DNA from: Jiangella sp. DSM 45060
GTDB taxonomy: Bacteria; Actinomycetota; Actinomycetes; Jiangellales; Jiangellaceae
Assembly: GCF_900105175.1 (NCBI RefSeq)
Contig: NZ_LT629771.1
Coordinates: 4,287,501-4,351,500 of the forward strand
DNA: 64,000 nucleotides
Direction: 5' to 3'
Part shown: piece after piece, positions 26,933-35,974 of the stretch
Layout of the letters: the number at the start of each line of letters is the position of its first letter
How positions within the stretch are numbered: the stretch's first letter is position 1
Notes under the pieces: model-generated
Told to the model about the DNA's origin: nothing
The model's database searches: none
The model's input: the letters and a program-made list of their open reading frames with translations, nothing else
Translations under genes and position numbers: made by a program

Positions 26933-27275
26933 GGCGCTGTTGCGGGGCGGTCGGGCCCGGGCGAACGTGGGCCGCGGCGCGTGGTAGGCATGACCCGCCC
27001 GGCCCGGGTGGGGCCCACCCTAGGGGCAGGCACCGACAACATCGAATCCACGGGCGAGGCGCGACCAGCGAGCCGCCAAAGCCCACGAGCGAGGCGCGGC
27101 CAACGAGCAGCCCGGGCCCACGAGCGAGGTGCGGCGAGCGCGCGTGACGGGCGCTGCTGCGGGGCGGTCGAGCCCAGGTGAACGTGGGCCGCGGCGTGAA
27201 CGCGCGTGGTAGGCATGACCCTCCCGGCCCGGGTGGGGCCCACCCTACGGGCGGGCACCGACAACCTCGCGCTCA
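26933..27275. repeat. Two diverged copies of a roughly 115-bp intergenic direct repeat
   Basis: The 574-bp gap 26860-27433 has no supported gene. About 26933-27047 and about 27149-27275 are diverged copies of one unit; both contain GAACGTGGGCCGCGGCG, the word GTGGTAGGCATGACC, and GGCCCGGGTGGGGCCCACCC. Between and after them are degenerate GCGAGGCGCGGCCAACGAGC-like words. The second copy has a small insertion (GTGAACGC) relative to the first. It looks like a non-coding, possibly dispersed repeat family. Confidence 0.7.
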
Positions 27276-27433
27276 CAGGCGAGGCACGGCCAACGAGCGA
27301 CCCAGCCCACGCACGACGCGAGGCGCCGCCAGTGAGCCGCCCTGGGCCATGGATGCGGCCGGTCAGCCGACAGGCCTTGACCAACGTCCGCGCGGCCTCA
27401 TCGACGGGCGGCGTGAGGGTCGGCGGCGGCGCG

Positions 27434-28660
27434 TCAGCCGGTGAGGCGGGCGTGCAGGGCGACCGCGGAGCCGTCGGTGAGAGAGGCGACCTGGTCGACG
27501 ATGACGCGCAGGCGGGCGGCGTCGTCGGGGGCGGTGGCCCAGGACTCCTGGAAGGCCGGCTCCAGCGACTCCGGCGCCCGCAACCGCAGCGCCGACACCA
27601 GCTCCTCGATCAGCTCGCGCTGGCGGGCGTAGATCGGCGCGCGGTCCGACGCCGTCATGACGTAGACGGCGGCCAGGCCCTTGAGCACGGCCACCTCGGC
27701 GCGCGTGTGCCGCGGCACCACGAGGTCGGCGGCGTAGCGGGTGAGCCGCCCGCCGCCGTAGGCCGCGTGCGTGGCCCGCTCGGCGTCGTCGCAGAAGCGG
27801 CCGATGAGCTGGCTGGTCATGTCCTTCAACGCGGCCAGCGAGCGGAGCCGCCCGTCGTAGGAGCCGACCCAGTAGGGCAGGGTGCGCAACCGGTCCAGCG
27901 CCTCGGTGACCTCGTCGACCGGCGCGTCGGGCAGGTACCACTCGCGGGTCAGCGCGGCGACCCGCGCCCGCTCGTCGGCCTCGTCGAGGCGCGACCCGAG
28001 CTGCAGCCAGCCGCCGACGACGGCGTCCTCGACGTCGTGGACGCAGTAGGCGACGTCGTCGGAGAAGTCCATGACCTGTGCCTCGAGGCAGCGGCGATCG
28101 CCGGCGGCGCCGTCGCGCAGCCAGCCGAACACCTCGGCGTCGTCGGCGTAGACGCCGAACTTGCGGCCGTCGCGCTCGCCGCGCCGCCACGGGTACTTCG
28201 TCGACGCGTCGAGGCTGGCGCGGGTGAGGTTGAGCCCGGCGGACCGGCCGTCGGGGTGGGCTGCCTTGGCCTCCAGGCGGGTGAGCAGCCGCAACGTCTG
28301 CGCGTTGCCCTCGAATCCGCCGATGCCGGCCGCGATCTCGTCCAGCACCTGCTCGCCGTTGTGCCCGAACGGCGGGTGACCGAGGTCGTGCGCGAGGCAG
28401 GCGGCGTCGACGACGTCGGGGTCACAGCCGAGCTCCTTGCCGAGCTCGCGGCCGACCTGCGCCACCTCGAGCGAGTGGGTGAGCCGGTTGCGGACGAAGT
28501 CGTCGCTGCCGGGCGCCACCACCTGCGTCTTGGCCGCCAACCGCCGCAGCGACGCCGAGTGCACGACGCGGGCGCGGTCGCGCTCGAACGCCGTGCGGAC
28601 CGCCCGCTTCGGTGGCTCGGCCGCCCACCTCTCGCGGTCGGCGTCGTCGTAGCCGCTCAT
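27434..28660 (-). CDS. dgt: Deoxyguanosinetriphosphate triphosphohydrolase
   Basis: The 408-residue HD-domain enzyme hydrolyses dGTP (or other dNTPs) to the nucleoside and triphosphate, tuning nucleotide pools. Motifs are [20 protein letters not shown] and [20 protein letters not shown] (the HD metal site) and [20 protein letters not shown] codon directly precedes the ATG at 28660; ATG is taken as the start. Pairing of dgt with dnaG in one region is common in actinobacteria. Confidence 0.94.
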   Translation of the reverse strand: MSGYDDADRERWAAEPPKRAVRTAFERDRARVVHSASLRRLAAKTQVVAPGSDDFVRNRLTHSLEVAQVGRELGKELGCDPDVVDAACLAHDLGHPPFGHNGEQVLDEIAAGIGGFEGNAQTLRLLTRLEAKAAHPDGRSAGLNLTRASLDASTKYPWRRGERDGRKFGVYADDAEVFGWLRDGAAGDRRCLEAQVMDFSDDVAYCVHDVEDAVVGGWLQLGSRLDEADERARVAALTREWYLPDAPVDEVTEALDRLRTLPYWVGSYDGRLRSLAALKDMTSQLIGRFCDDAERATHAAYGGGRLTRYAADLVVPRHTRAEVAVLKGLAAVYVMTASDRAPIYARQRELIEELVSALRLRAPESLEPAFQESWATAPDDAARLRVIVDQVASLTDGSAVALHARLTG

Positions 28661-28738
28661 CACTGCCAGAGGTTACGCGGCCCGCGGCCACCGCGCGTTC
28701 GGTACCCTGGCGCCACCGTCACCGGGGGGAGTGGCCGC

Positions 28739-29941
28739 ATGAGCGTCCCGTCCAGTTTCGCCGTCGTGGGCGGCGGCATCGTCGGCTCGGCCGTCGCCCG
28801 CGCGCTGGCCCGATCGTCCGACGCCGCCACCGTCACCGTGCTGGAGAAGGAGGCCGAGCCGGCCCGCCACCAGACCCGCCGCAACAGCGGCGTCGTGCAC
28901 GCCGGCATCTACTACGCGCCCGGCTCGGCGAAGGCCCGGTTCTCCCGCCGCGGCGTGGGGCTGCTGCGCGACTACTGCGCGGAGCGGGGCCTGACGTACG
29001 ACGAGTGCGGCAAGGTGATCGTCGCGCTGGACGAGTCGCAGCGGCTGCGCCTCGACGACCTGCACGACCGGGCCGTCGCCAACGGCGTCCCCGGCGTGCG
29101 GATGCTCGACGCCGACGCGCTGGGCGAGCTGGAGCCGCACGTGCGCGGCGTCGCCGGGCTGCACTCCCCCACGACGGCGATCGTCGACTTCGCCGCGGTG
29201 GCGGCCGCGTTGCTGGCCGACGCCGCCGATGCCGGCGCGACGGTGCGGACCGGGTTCGAGGTGACGCGGTTCCACCAGTCCGACGACGAGGTGCGGGTGA
29301 CGGCCGCGTCCGGCGAGACGCTCGCCTTCGACCGCGTCGTCGTGTGCGCCGGGCTGCAGTCCGACCGGCTGGCCCGCATGGCCGGCGACGACCCGTACCC
29401 GCGCATCGTCCCGTTCCGCGGCGAGTTCGCGCTTCTGCGCCCGGAGCGGCGGCACCTCGTCAACGGGCTGGTCTACCCGGTGCCCGACCCGCGCTACCCG
29501 TTCCTCGGCGTGCACCTGACGAAGCGGGTCGACGGCGAGGTGATGGTCGGGCCGAACGCCGTCCTCGCGCTGGCCCGCGAGGGCTACCGCAAACGCGACG
29601 TCGACCCGGCAGAGCTGATCCGGCTGGCCCGCTGGGACGGCTTCCGGCGGTTCGCGTGGGCCAACCGGCGTACGGCGATGAACGAGCTGTACGGCTCGAT
29701 GAGCCGGCGCCGGTTCGCGGCGGCCGCCCGGCAGTACCTGCCCACGCTGACGGCCGCGGACCTCCTGCCCGCGCCGTCCGGCATCCGGGCGCAGGCCATG
29801 GACGCCGACGGCACCCTGGTCGACGACTTCCGGTCCAGCCGCCGCGGCAACGTGCTGTGCATCCGCAACGCGCCGTCGCCGGCCGCGACCGCCTGCCTCG
29901 CCATCGCCGACGATGTGACGGGCGAACTGCTGGCCGGCTGA
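28739..29941 (+). CDS. lhgO: L-2-hydroxyglutarate oxidase
   Basis: The 400-residue FAD-dependent DAO-fold enzyme opens with FAVVGGGIVGSAVARALARS (dinucleotide-binding motif) and contains the family hallmark RRNSGVVHAGIYYAPGSAKA. It oxidises L-2-hydroxyglutarate to 2-oxoglutarate and passes electrons to the respiratory chain. The ATG at 28739 follows GGGGGGAGTGG. It is divergent from dgt with a 78-bp gap. The C-terminus is complete and a hairpin follows. Confidence 0.92.
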   Translation: MSVPSSFAVVGGGIVGSAVARALARSSDAATVTVLEKEAEPARHQTRRNSGVVHAGIYYAPGSAKARFSRRGVGLLRDYCAERGLTYDECGKVIVALDESQRLRLDDLHDRAVANGVPGVRMLDADALGELEPHVRGVAGLHSPTTAIVDFAAVAAALLADAADAGATVRTGFEVTRFHQSDDEVRVTAASGETLAFDRVVVCAGLQSDRLARMAGDDPYPRIVPFRGEFALLRPERRHLVNGLVYPVPDPRYPFLGVHLTKRVDGEVMVGPNAVLALAREGYRKRDVDPAELIRLARWDGFRRFAWANRRTAMNELYGSMSRRRFAAAARQYLPTLTAADLLPAPSGIRAQAMDADGTLVDDFRSSRRGNVLCIRNAPSPAATACLAIADDVTGELLAG

Positions 29942-29964
29942 GGGACGACGCGGGCCCGGGAACG

Positions 29965-30001
29965 GGTCAGGCGCCCGGCCCTGAGGACCGAGCGCCTGAC
30001 C
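29965..30001. terminator. Bidirectional terminator-like hairpin between lhgO and an LPDTG gene
   Basis: GGTCAGGCGC (29965-29974) pairs perfectly with GCGCCTGACC (29992-30001) across a 17-nt loop, between two convergent genes. Confidence 0.6.
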
Positions 30002-30014
30002 GGACGAGCGGGTG

Positions 30015-30791
30015 TTACGGCTTCACGAACCGGTGCCGCAGCGCGAGCAGACCGGCGACGACCAGCGCACCGGCCAGCGCCAGCAGGCCCGCAGGCGAGC
30101 CACCGGTGTCGGGCAGCTCACCGCCCGGCGTCTCCGACGGAGACTCGCTCGGGGTCAGCGTCGGCGACTCCGACGGCGTGCCACTCGGCGACTCGGACGG
30201 CGACTCGCTCGGGGTCTCCGACGGGGTCTCGCTGGGCGATTCCGACGGCGACTCGCTCGGGGTCTCCGACGGCGACTCGCTGGGCGACTCGGACGGCGTC
30301 GGCGTAGGCGTCTCGGTGGGCTCCTCGTCCTGGTAGCCGCACACGAACCAGTGGCTGATCCCCGGGTACTGGGTCTCGCCGTCGAGTGGCGGCGAGTGCA
30401 GTTCAGTCCACGGCGACTCGGTGCCCTCGACGGCGTAAAGGGTGTAGGCCGGACCGCCCTTCACCACGATCGCCGTGATGACGTAGGAGTCGTCCAACTG
30501 CACGACGTCGAGGAACTGATCGTCGTCACCGTAGACGGTTCCCTCGATGACGCCCTCTGGGAACTCCTCGCCCTCGGGCTCGGAGTCGAACAGCGTCTCG
30601 CCGGGGGTGAGCAGGCCGGCCAGGGCGGCGTTGGCGAGGAACGCCTCGTCCTCGCAGTCCTGAGCGTTGCCCTGGAAATAGTTGTGTGGATGGTCGTTCG
30701 GGTGCTCGACTTCGTCACCGGCGGCCGCCGGGACTGCGGCCCCCAGGGCGATCGCCGCGCAAGCTGCGGCGATGAATGTGATGCGACGCAC
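30015..30791 (-). CDS. LPDTG sortase-anchored surface protein (copy A)
   Basis: The GTG at 30791 is chosen because GAGGGG lies 6 nt upstream and MRRITFIAAACAAIALGAAV is a signal peptide like that of the paralogue; an in-frame GTG at 30818 is less likely. The 258-residue precursor has a globular domain of about 140 residues with VVKGGPAYTLYAVEG and a Cys pair, a stalk of Ser-Glu-Pro/Thr repeats (about 155-220), then LPDTG, a hydrophobic span and the basic tail RHRFVKP. It is presumably linked to peptidoglycan by a sortase encoded elsewhere. The domain resembles VKGG-type modules of actinobacterial surface proteins. The ligand is unknown. Confidence 0.85.
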   Translation of the reverse strand: MRRITFIAAACAAIALGAAVPAAAGDEVEHPNDHPHNYFQGNAQDCEDEAFLANAALAGLLTPGETLFDSEPEGEEFPEGVIEGTVYGDDDQFLDVVQLDDSYVITAIVVKGGPAYTLYAVEGTESPWTELHSPPLDGETQYPGISHWFVCGYQDEEPTETPTPTPSESPSESPSETPSESPSESPSETPSETPSESPSESPSGTPSESPTLTPSESPSETPGGELPDTGGSPAGLLALAGALVVAGLLALRHRFVKP

Positions 30792-30852
30792 GATATGCCC
30801 CTCGAATGAAGTGTTCACTGCATGACACAGGCCGCTGCGGAGGCAGACGGAA

Positions 30853-30880
30853 CATATCGGACCTCCGCCCGGTAGGGCAA
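30853..30880 (-). promoter_or_regulatory. Promoter of LPDTG gene A, TTGC-N18-GATA type
   Basis: On the minus strand, TTGCCC (30880-30875) and GATATG (30858-30853) are 16 nt apart, the -10-like box preceded by TCC. The paralogue has the same arrangement at 31757-31730, so the two genes are likely co-regulated. Confidence 0.45.
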
Positions 30881-30897
30881 CACAGCACGCAGAGACA

Positions 30898-30934
30898 CGC
30901 CGGGCGCACGACCACGGAGGTCGTGCGCCCGGCG
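30898..30934 (-). terminator. Strong hairpin after LPDTG gene B
   Basis: A 16-bp perfect stem (30898-30913 with 30919-30934) and 5-nt loop ACGGA lies 13 nt downstream of the copy B stop, which argues that copies A and B are separate transcripts. Confidence 0.7.
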
Positions 30935-30947
30935 GCGTCGGCGATCG

Positions 30948-31679
30948 TTACGGCTTCACGAACCGGTGCCGCAGCGCGAGCAGACCGGCCGCGACCAGCA
31001 CGCCGGCGGCCATCAGCAGGACCATCGGCGACGAGCCGGTGTCCGGCAGGTCCTCGCCCGGGGTCTCCGACGGCGACTCACTCGGCGTCTCCGACGGCGA
31101 CTCCGACGGGGTCTCACTCGGGGTCTCCGACGGGGTCTCACTCGGGGTCTCCGACGGGGTCTCGCTCGGGGTCTCCGACGGGGTCTCCGTCGGCGGCTCG
31201 GTGGGGGTCTCCGTCGGAGGCTCGGTCGGCGGCTCCGTCGGCGGCTCGGTGGGCTGCTCGTCGAAGTGGACCTTGCAGATCGTGTAGTTGCTGATCTGCG
31301 CGGGCTCGCCGGACGCGTTCTCCGGCGCGTGCAGGTGGGTCAGGTCCGGGCCGAGGTAGACCGCGGTCTGCGGGCCACCCTTGACCAGGACGGCGAGGTC
31401 GATGCCGCTGGCCTCACCCTCGGGGGTGAGGACGACGTCGAGCCACTGGTTGTCGTCGGACAGGGTCACCGTGAACCAGCCGTGCTCGATGATGTCCGGC
31501 ACATCGGCACTCTCTTCCCAGATGACGTCGCCGTCGACGATGCCCTCGCAGGACTTGACGTTTCCGTCGAGAATCTGGTCGGGCTCGTTGTGGTCGGCGG
31601 CAGCGGGAAGGGTGCCGAGCAGTGCGGCACCGACGGCTACGGCAGGCAAAACGGCAGCAAAGTACGCAAGACGGCGCAT
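30948..31679 (-). CDS. LPDTG sortase-anchored surface protein (copy B)
   Basis: The 243-residue precursor is paralogous to copy A. It has a signal peptide (RRLAYFAAVLPAVAVGAALL), a small globular domain with VLVKGGPQTAVYLGPDLTHL and two Cys, a stalk of TEPP then SETP repeats (about 147-207), and an LPDTG wall-sorting signal ending in RHRFVKP identical to copy A. The identical last seven residues and same stalk suggest tandem duplication followed by divergence of the head domain. The stalk would project the head beyond the wall. Confidence 0.87.
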   Translation of the reverse strand: MRRLAYFAAVLPAVAVGAALLGTLPAAADHNEPDQILDGNVKSCEGIVDGDVIWEESADVPDIIEHGWFTVTLSDDNQWLDVVLTPEGEASGIDLAVLVKGGPQTAVYLGPDLTHLHAPENASGEPAQISNYTICKVHFDEQPTEPPTEPPTEPPTETPTEPPTETPSETPSETPSETPSETPSETPSETPSESPSETPSESPSETPGEDLPDTGSSPMVLLMAAGVLVAAGLLALRHRFVKP

Positions 31680-31729
31680 GATGCCTCTCGATGTATTAAG
31701 ACGCGCAAATTCGACAGAATCGGACGGAG

Positions 31730-31757
31730 GCTATCGGATCAGCCCACTTGGTCGCAA
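31730..31757 (-). promoter_or_regulatory. Promoter of LPDTG gene B, TTGC-N18-GATA type
   Basis: On the minus strand, TTGCGA (31757-31752) and GATAGC (31735-31730) are separated by 16 nt, the same geometry as upstream of copy A, with a roughly 40-50 nt leader. Confidence 0.45.
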
Positions 31758-31775
31758 TTCGTCTCACATGTCCGT

Positions 31776-34478
31776 TCAGCGGCTGTCGCTGCCCTCCGTG
31801 ACCAGGGCGGCCCGCCCCGCTTCGAGCCGCGCGACGGGCACGCGGAACGGTGAGCAGGACACGTAGTCGAGCTTGATCGACTCGAAGAAGTGGATGGAGT
31901 CAGGGTCGCCGCCGTGTTCCCCGCAGACGCCCAGCTCCAGATCTTCCCGAGTCTCTTTACCCTCCCACGCGGCGATCGAAACCAACCGGCCCACACCGTC
32001 GGCGTCGATCGACTCGAACGGGCTCACGCCGAAGATGCCGCGCTCGAGGTAAGCCGGGAAGAACGTGGCCTCGACGTCGTCGCGGGAGAAGCCCCAGGTG
32101 GTCTGGGTGAGGTCGTTGGTGCCGAAGGAGAAGAACTCGGCCGCCTCGGCGATGGCGTGCGCCGTCATCGCCGCGCGCGGCAGCTCGATCATCGTCCCGA
32201 TCGGGAACCGCAGGGTGGTCCCGGTCTCGGCGGCGACCTCGGCCACCGTCGCCTCGGCCATGTCGCGGATCGCCTCCAGCTCCTGGACGGCGGCGACCAG
32301 CGGGACCATGATCTGCGGCCGCGGGTCCAGCCCGCGCGCGAGCAGCGACGCCGCCGCCTCGGCGATGGCCCGCACCTGCAGCTGGAACAGCCCCGGCACG
32401 ACCAGCCCGAGCCGCACGCCGCGCATGCCGAGCATGGGGTTCTGCTCGTGCAGCCGCTGCACCTCGGCCAGCAGCGCGGCCGCCTCGGCGTCCGGCGCGC
32501 CGGTCGCGTCACCCACGGCCACGCGGACGGAGAGGTCGGTGACGTCGGGCAGGAACTCGTGCAGCGGCGGGTCCAGCAGCCGGATCGTCACCGGGAAGCC
32601 GTCCATGGCCTCGAGGATCTCGGTGAAGTCGGCGCGCTGCAGCGGCCGCAGCTCGTCCAGTCCGGCGTCGCGCTGCTCGGCCGTGCGGGCGAGGATGACC
32701 CGCTCGACGATCTTGCGGCGGGCGCCGAGGAACATGTGCTCCGTCCGGCACAGCCCGATCCCGGCGGCGCCCAGCTCGCGGGCCCGGCGGGCGTCCTCGC
32801 CGGTGTCGGCGTTGGCGCGTACCTCCATGCGGCGGCGTTCGTCGGCATGACGCATGAGCCGCAGGACGGCGGCGACCACCTCCTGCCGGACGGTGTCGCC
32901 GTCGGTCGGCGGCGCCGCCTCACCGTAGAGCGCGTCGACGACCGCCGACGGCACCACCGGGACGGCGCCCAGGAAGACCTCGCCGGTGCCGCCGTCGATG
33001 GAGATGACGTCGCCCTCGACGACGCGGGCGCCGTCGGGCGTCGTGAACTCGCGCGCCCGCGGGTCGACCCGCAACGCCTCGACGCCGACGACGCAGGTGC
33101 GGCCCATGCCGCGGGCGACGACGGCGGCGTGCGACGTCTTGCCGCCGCGCGACGTCAGGACGCCGCGCGAGGCGACCATGCCGCGCAGGTCGTCGGGGTT
33201 GGTCTCGCGCCGGACGAGGATGACGTCGTCGCCCTGCTGGGCCCACTCGACCGCCGTCGCGGAGTCGAACGCGGCCTTCCCGACGGCGGCGCCCGGGCTG
33301 GCCGCCATGCCGCGCGCGATCGACGTCCGCGCGGCGGCGGGGTCGAACTGCGGGAACATCAGCTGTGCCAGGTGCGCGCCGGTGACCCGCGCGAGCGCCT
33401 CGTCCTCGTCGATGAGGCCCTCGTCGACCAGCTGGCCGGCGATGCGGAACGCCGCGGCCGCCGTCCGCTTGCCGACCCGGGTCTGCAGCATCCAGAGCTT
33501 GCCGCGCTCGATGGTGAACTCGATGTCGCAGAGGTCGCGGTAGTGCTTCTCCAGCGTCTCCATGATGTCGAGCAGCTGGTCGTACGAGGCCTTGTCCAAC
33601 CGCTCCAGCTCGGCCAGCGCCAGCGTGTTGCGGATGCCGGCGACGACGTCCTCGCCCTGCGCGTTGGGCAGGTAGTCGCCGTAGACGCCCTGCTCGCCGG
33701 TGGCGGGGTCGCGGGTGAACGCGACGCCGGTGCCGGAACCGGCGCCGAGGTTCCCGAACACCATGGCGACGATGTTGACGGCGGTGCCGAGGTCGTCGGG
33801 GATGCGCTCCTGACGACGGTAGATGCTGGCCCGCTCGGTGTTCCACGACTCGAAGACGGCGCGGACGGCGAGGTCGAGCTGGGCGCGCGGGTCCTGCGGG
33901 AACTCCGTCCCGGCCGCCTCGCGGACGATCGCCTTGAACTCGGTGACGAGGTCGCGCAGGTCGTCGACGGTGAGGTCGACGTCGGACTCGGCGCCGCGGT
34001 CCTTCTTGCGCGTCTCCAGCGCGTGGTCGAAGCGCTCGCCGTCGACGCCGAGCACGGTCTTGCCGAACATCTGCACGAGGCGGCGGTAGGAGTCCCACGC
34101 GAACCGCTCGTCGCCGGCGACCGCCGCCAGCCCGGTCACCGAGATGTCGGTGAGCCCGACGTTGAGGACGGTGTCCATCATCCCGGGCATCGAGAACTTG
34201 GCCCCGGAACGCACCGACACCAGCAGCGGGTCGGTCGCGTCGCCGAGCCGCTTGCCCATCTGCGCCTCGAGGCCGGCCAGGTGCCGGTCGACCTCGTCGG
34301 CGAGGCCGTCAGGCTCGCGTCCGGTCGCCAGGTACGTGCGGCATGCCTCGGTGCTGATGGTGAAGCCCGGTGGAACGGGAAGTCCCAGTGAGGTCATCTC
34401 GGCGAGGTTGGCGCCCTTGCCTCCGAGCAGGTCGCGTTGGTCCCTGCTGCCCTCGGTGAAGTCGAAAACGTACTGCAC
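31776..34478 (-). CDS. ppdK: Pyruvate, phosphate dikinase
   Basis: The 900-residue enzyme interconverts pyruvate + ATP + Pi with PEP + AMP + PPi. The GTG at 34478 (VQYVFDFTEGSRDQRDLLGG) follows GGAGGG and matches the family N-terminus; a longer in-frame ATG at 34661 is rejected. The ATP-grasp domain is N-terminal. The phosphohistidine loop is GGKTSHAAVVARGMG (around residue 450) and the PEP/pyruvate TIM barrel ends with the catalytic Cys in ELGVCGEHGGDPDSIHFF. Length and order fit the family. It lies alone, 97 bp upstream of LPDTG gene B on the same strand. Confidence 0.95.
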   Translation of the reverse strand: MQYVFDFTEGSRDQRDLLGGKGANLAEMTSLGLPVPPGFTISTEACRTYLATGREPDGLADEVDRHLAGLEAQMGKRLGDATDPLLVSVRSGAKFSMPGMMDTVLNVGLTDISVTGLAAVAGDERFAWDSYRRLVQMFGKTVLGVDGERFDHALETRKKDRGAESDVDLTVDDLRDLVTEFKAIVREAAGTEFPQDPRAQLDLAVRAVFESWNTERASIYRRQERIPDDLGTAVNIVAMVFGNLGAGSGTGVAFTRDPATGEQGVYGDYLPNAQGEDVVAGIRNTLALAELERLDKASYDQLLDIMETLEKHYRDLCDIEFTIERGKLWMLQTRVGKRTAAAAFRIAGQLVDEGLIDEDEALARVTGAHLAQLMFPQFDPAAARTSIARGMAASPGAAVGKAAFDSATAVEWAQQGDDVILVRRETNPDDLRGMVASRGVLTSRGGKTSHAAVVARGMGRTCVVGVEALRVDPRAREFTTPDGARVVEGDVISIDGGTGEVFLGAVPVVPSAVVDALYGEAAPPTDGDTVRQEVVAAVLRLMRHADERRRMEVRANADTGEDARRARELGAAGIGLCRTEHMFLGARRKIVERVILARTAEQRDAGLDELRPLQRADFTEILEAMDGFPVTIRLLDPPLHEFLPDVTDLSVRVAVGDATGAPDAEAAALLAEVQRLHEQNPMLGMRGVRLGLVVPGLFQLQVRAIAEAAASLLARGLDPRPQIMVPLVAAVQELEAIRDMAEATVAEVAAETGTTLRFPIGTMIELPRAAMTAHAIAEAAEFFSFGTNDLTQTTWGFSRDDVEATFFPAYLERGIFGVSPFESIDADGVGRLVSIAAWEGKETREDLELGVCGEHGGDPDSIHFFESIKLDYVSCSPFRVPVARLEAGRAALVTEGSDSR

Positions 34479-34703
34479 AGGCCGGCCCTCCGTGTCGCGT
34501 ACGGCATCCAACGTGCGAAGTTGCGCGGAGCCTAACGACGCGCGCCGAACGGCCGCTTGGACCACTTCCGGACCAATCGCACGGAACGCGAGCGCTCCCG
34601 CGACCCGTACATCTGTGACCGCGTCCGACCCCACCGCCATGGTGGGCGGCGCGTGACGCACGGCACACGCACTGGTACGGACCTCTCCCTACCAGTGGAT
34701 GTG

Positions 34704-34801
34704 GTCCTGGTCTGATGTGACGTCCTGGTCTGCTGTGACGCCACGGGGCCGATTCCGGCGACCTCGCGCGACGACCGACCAGGACGTGACGTCAGACCAG
34801 G
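34704..34801. repeat. Inverted repeat with 25-bp arms plus an 18-bp tandem duplication
   Basis: In the 313-bp gap between ppdK and a decayed gene, 34706-34730 and 34777-34801 are inverted copies matching at 23 of 25 positions, with a 46-nt loop. The left arm lies within a tandem duplication (GTCCTGGTCTG(A/C)TGTGAC at 34704-34721 and 34722-34739). The right arm overlaps the stop codon of the AbiEi-like remnant. It could be a terminator or the scar of a small mobile element. The rest of the gap is ppdK upstream sequence with no recognised gene. Confidence 0.65.
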
Positions 34802-35648
34802 AGGCGCGGGCGCCACCACGGGAACGGTTCCTGACGCACCGGACACCGCTCGATCACGGCCGCGAAGCGCTCCGCCAGTTGCTTCCGGTCGTGGCGCGCC
34901 AGCTCCCAGCCGTAGCGCACCACCTCCAGACCGGCCTCACGGAGCTTCCACTCGCATTCTCGCTGGTCGGCCACCACTCGTCCGGCGTCCGGACGGTTGT
35001 CGTACTCGAGTGATCCGTCCCGTTCGAACGCCAGCCACCGGTCCGCGAGGAGGTGGTCGACGCGATAGCGGCCGGCCGCGGTGTCGATCCAGGCGTTCGA
35101 CGCGGGCGCTGGCAGGCAGTGCTCGATGAAGGCCAGCCGTCCCAGCGACTCCAGCGGGCTCTCGGCGTACGGATCGGCATGCTCGATCACCCAGGAGGCA
35201 TCGCGGCTGCCACGCCAGCCCGACTCGGCATCCAGCACCGCCCGCAGCTCTGCCGCCGTCATCGACGTAGACAAGTCGGCATCGGCAACGACCAGGGCGT
35301 CGGCACGAGGTGCCGTCCGTGCGATGTCGACGACAGTGCGAGCGAGCGAGGTCAGCCGGCAGCCGTCGTGAAACGCGCACTGGTCCCGAGCAGCGCGGCC
35401 ACCCGCACGGCGCCGTAGCGGCTGTTCACGGCCGAACCCGCGCCGTCGGCCAGGTAGACCAAGGGCTGGTCGGGCGGCGCGCCGATGGCGGGCAGGCCGT
35501 GCACGACCGCCGCGCGCGAGCCGCTGCACAGCCCGGCCCGCTCCAGCCGTCCCAGGCGTTGCCGGGTGATCCGCCGCGACTCCGCCTCAGCGAGGGAGAA
35601 GACACCGTGACCAGCGCGGAGCAGGCGGGTGATGTCGCCAGGCAGTAT
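34792..35648 (-). pseudogene. AbiEi-antitoxin/DUF559-like gene, frameshifted and shortened
   Basis: Two reading frames together make a shortened member of the actinobacterial family of AbiEi-type winged-helix proteins with a C-terminal endonuclease-like (DUF559) domain. The upstream frame (about 35648-35352) gives GHGVFSLAEAESRRITRQRL, then SGSRAAVVHGLPAIGAPPD, and stops. The downstream frame (from about 35380) gives FHDGCRLTSLARTVVDIART and SPLESLGRLAFIEHCLPAPA through to the C-terminus. The join needs a frameshift near 35370-35395. The linker expected between the helix-turn-helix and the ...VVHGLP segment seems to be missing, and there is no standard start codon. This points to decay more than to a single sequencing error. 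Confidence 0.65.
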
Positions 35649-35657
35649 CGGCCGAGG

Positions 35658-35906
35658 TCAGCCGGACGAGGACGTCCCGCCGGGGAGGTCTTCGCCGATG
35701 GTGTCGCTGAGCTGGTCGACGTTGAAGACGAGCCAGACGAAGATGCCGGCCGCGAGCGCGGACACGATGATGGTGCCGAGCGAGAACTTCGAGTGCACGG
35801 CCTTGTAGATGACGAACACGATGGCCACGGTGACGGCGACTGTCCGCAGCACCGGCTGCAGGTCGACGGCGGTCGTCGTGGCCCAGTCGAGGATCCCTGC
35901 CTGCAT
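35658..35906 (-). CDS. Small two-span membrane protein, unknown function
   Basis: From the ATG at 35906 (AAGG upstream) the protein is 82 residues: MQAGILDWATTTAVDLQPVL, a first membrane segment (VAVTVAIVFVIYKAV), a short loop (HSKFSLG), a second segment (TIIVSALAAGIFVWLVF) and an acidic Gly/Ser-rich tail. An upstream in-frame start would add 16 Gly/Arg-rich residues. The hairpin topology recalls small conjugation or secretion components in mobile elements, but nothing else here supports that. It directly precedes the decayed AbiEi-like gene on the same strand. Confidence 0.6.
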   Translation of the reverse strand: MQAGILDWATTTAVDLQPVLRTVAVTVAIVFVIYKAVHSKFSLGTIIVSALAAGIFVWLVFNVDQLSDTIGEDLPGGTSSSG

Positions 35907-35974
35907 GCCTTCGAGGATACGGACGGGTCCGCTCCCCCGCCGCCCCTCGCCCATTTCGCGGGACGAGGGTCAGC

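Noticed and set aside
27206-28738. Plus-strand N-terminal extension of lhgO by about 511 codons
   Set aside because: The extension is antisense to dgt and Arg/Gly-rich; the ATG at 28739 gives the normal family length and has a ribosome-binding site.
30120-30330. Second set of short repeats resembling an array
   Set aside because: Same explanation: the Ser-Glu-Pro/Thr stalk of LPDTG copy A.
31060-31260. Regular short repeats resembling a CRISPR array
   Set aside because: They are in-frame codon repeats encoding the SETP/TEPP stalk of an LPDTG protein; there are no unique spacers and no cas genes.
34479-34661. N-terminal extension of pyruvate phosphate dikinase
   Set aside because: Composition is unlike the enzyme and the GTG at 34478 with GGAGGG gives the conserved N-terminus.
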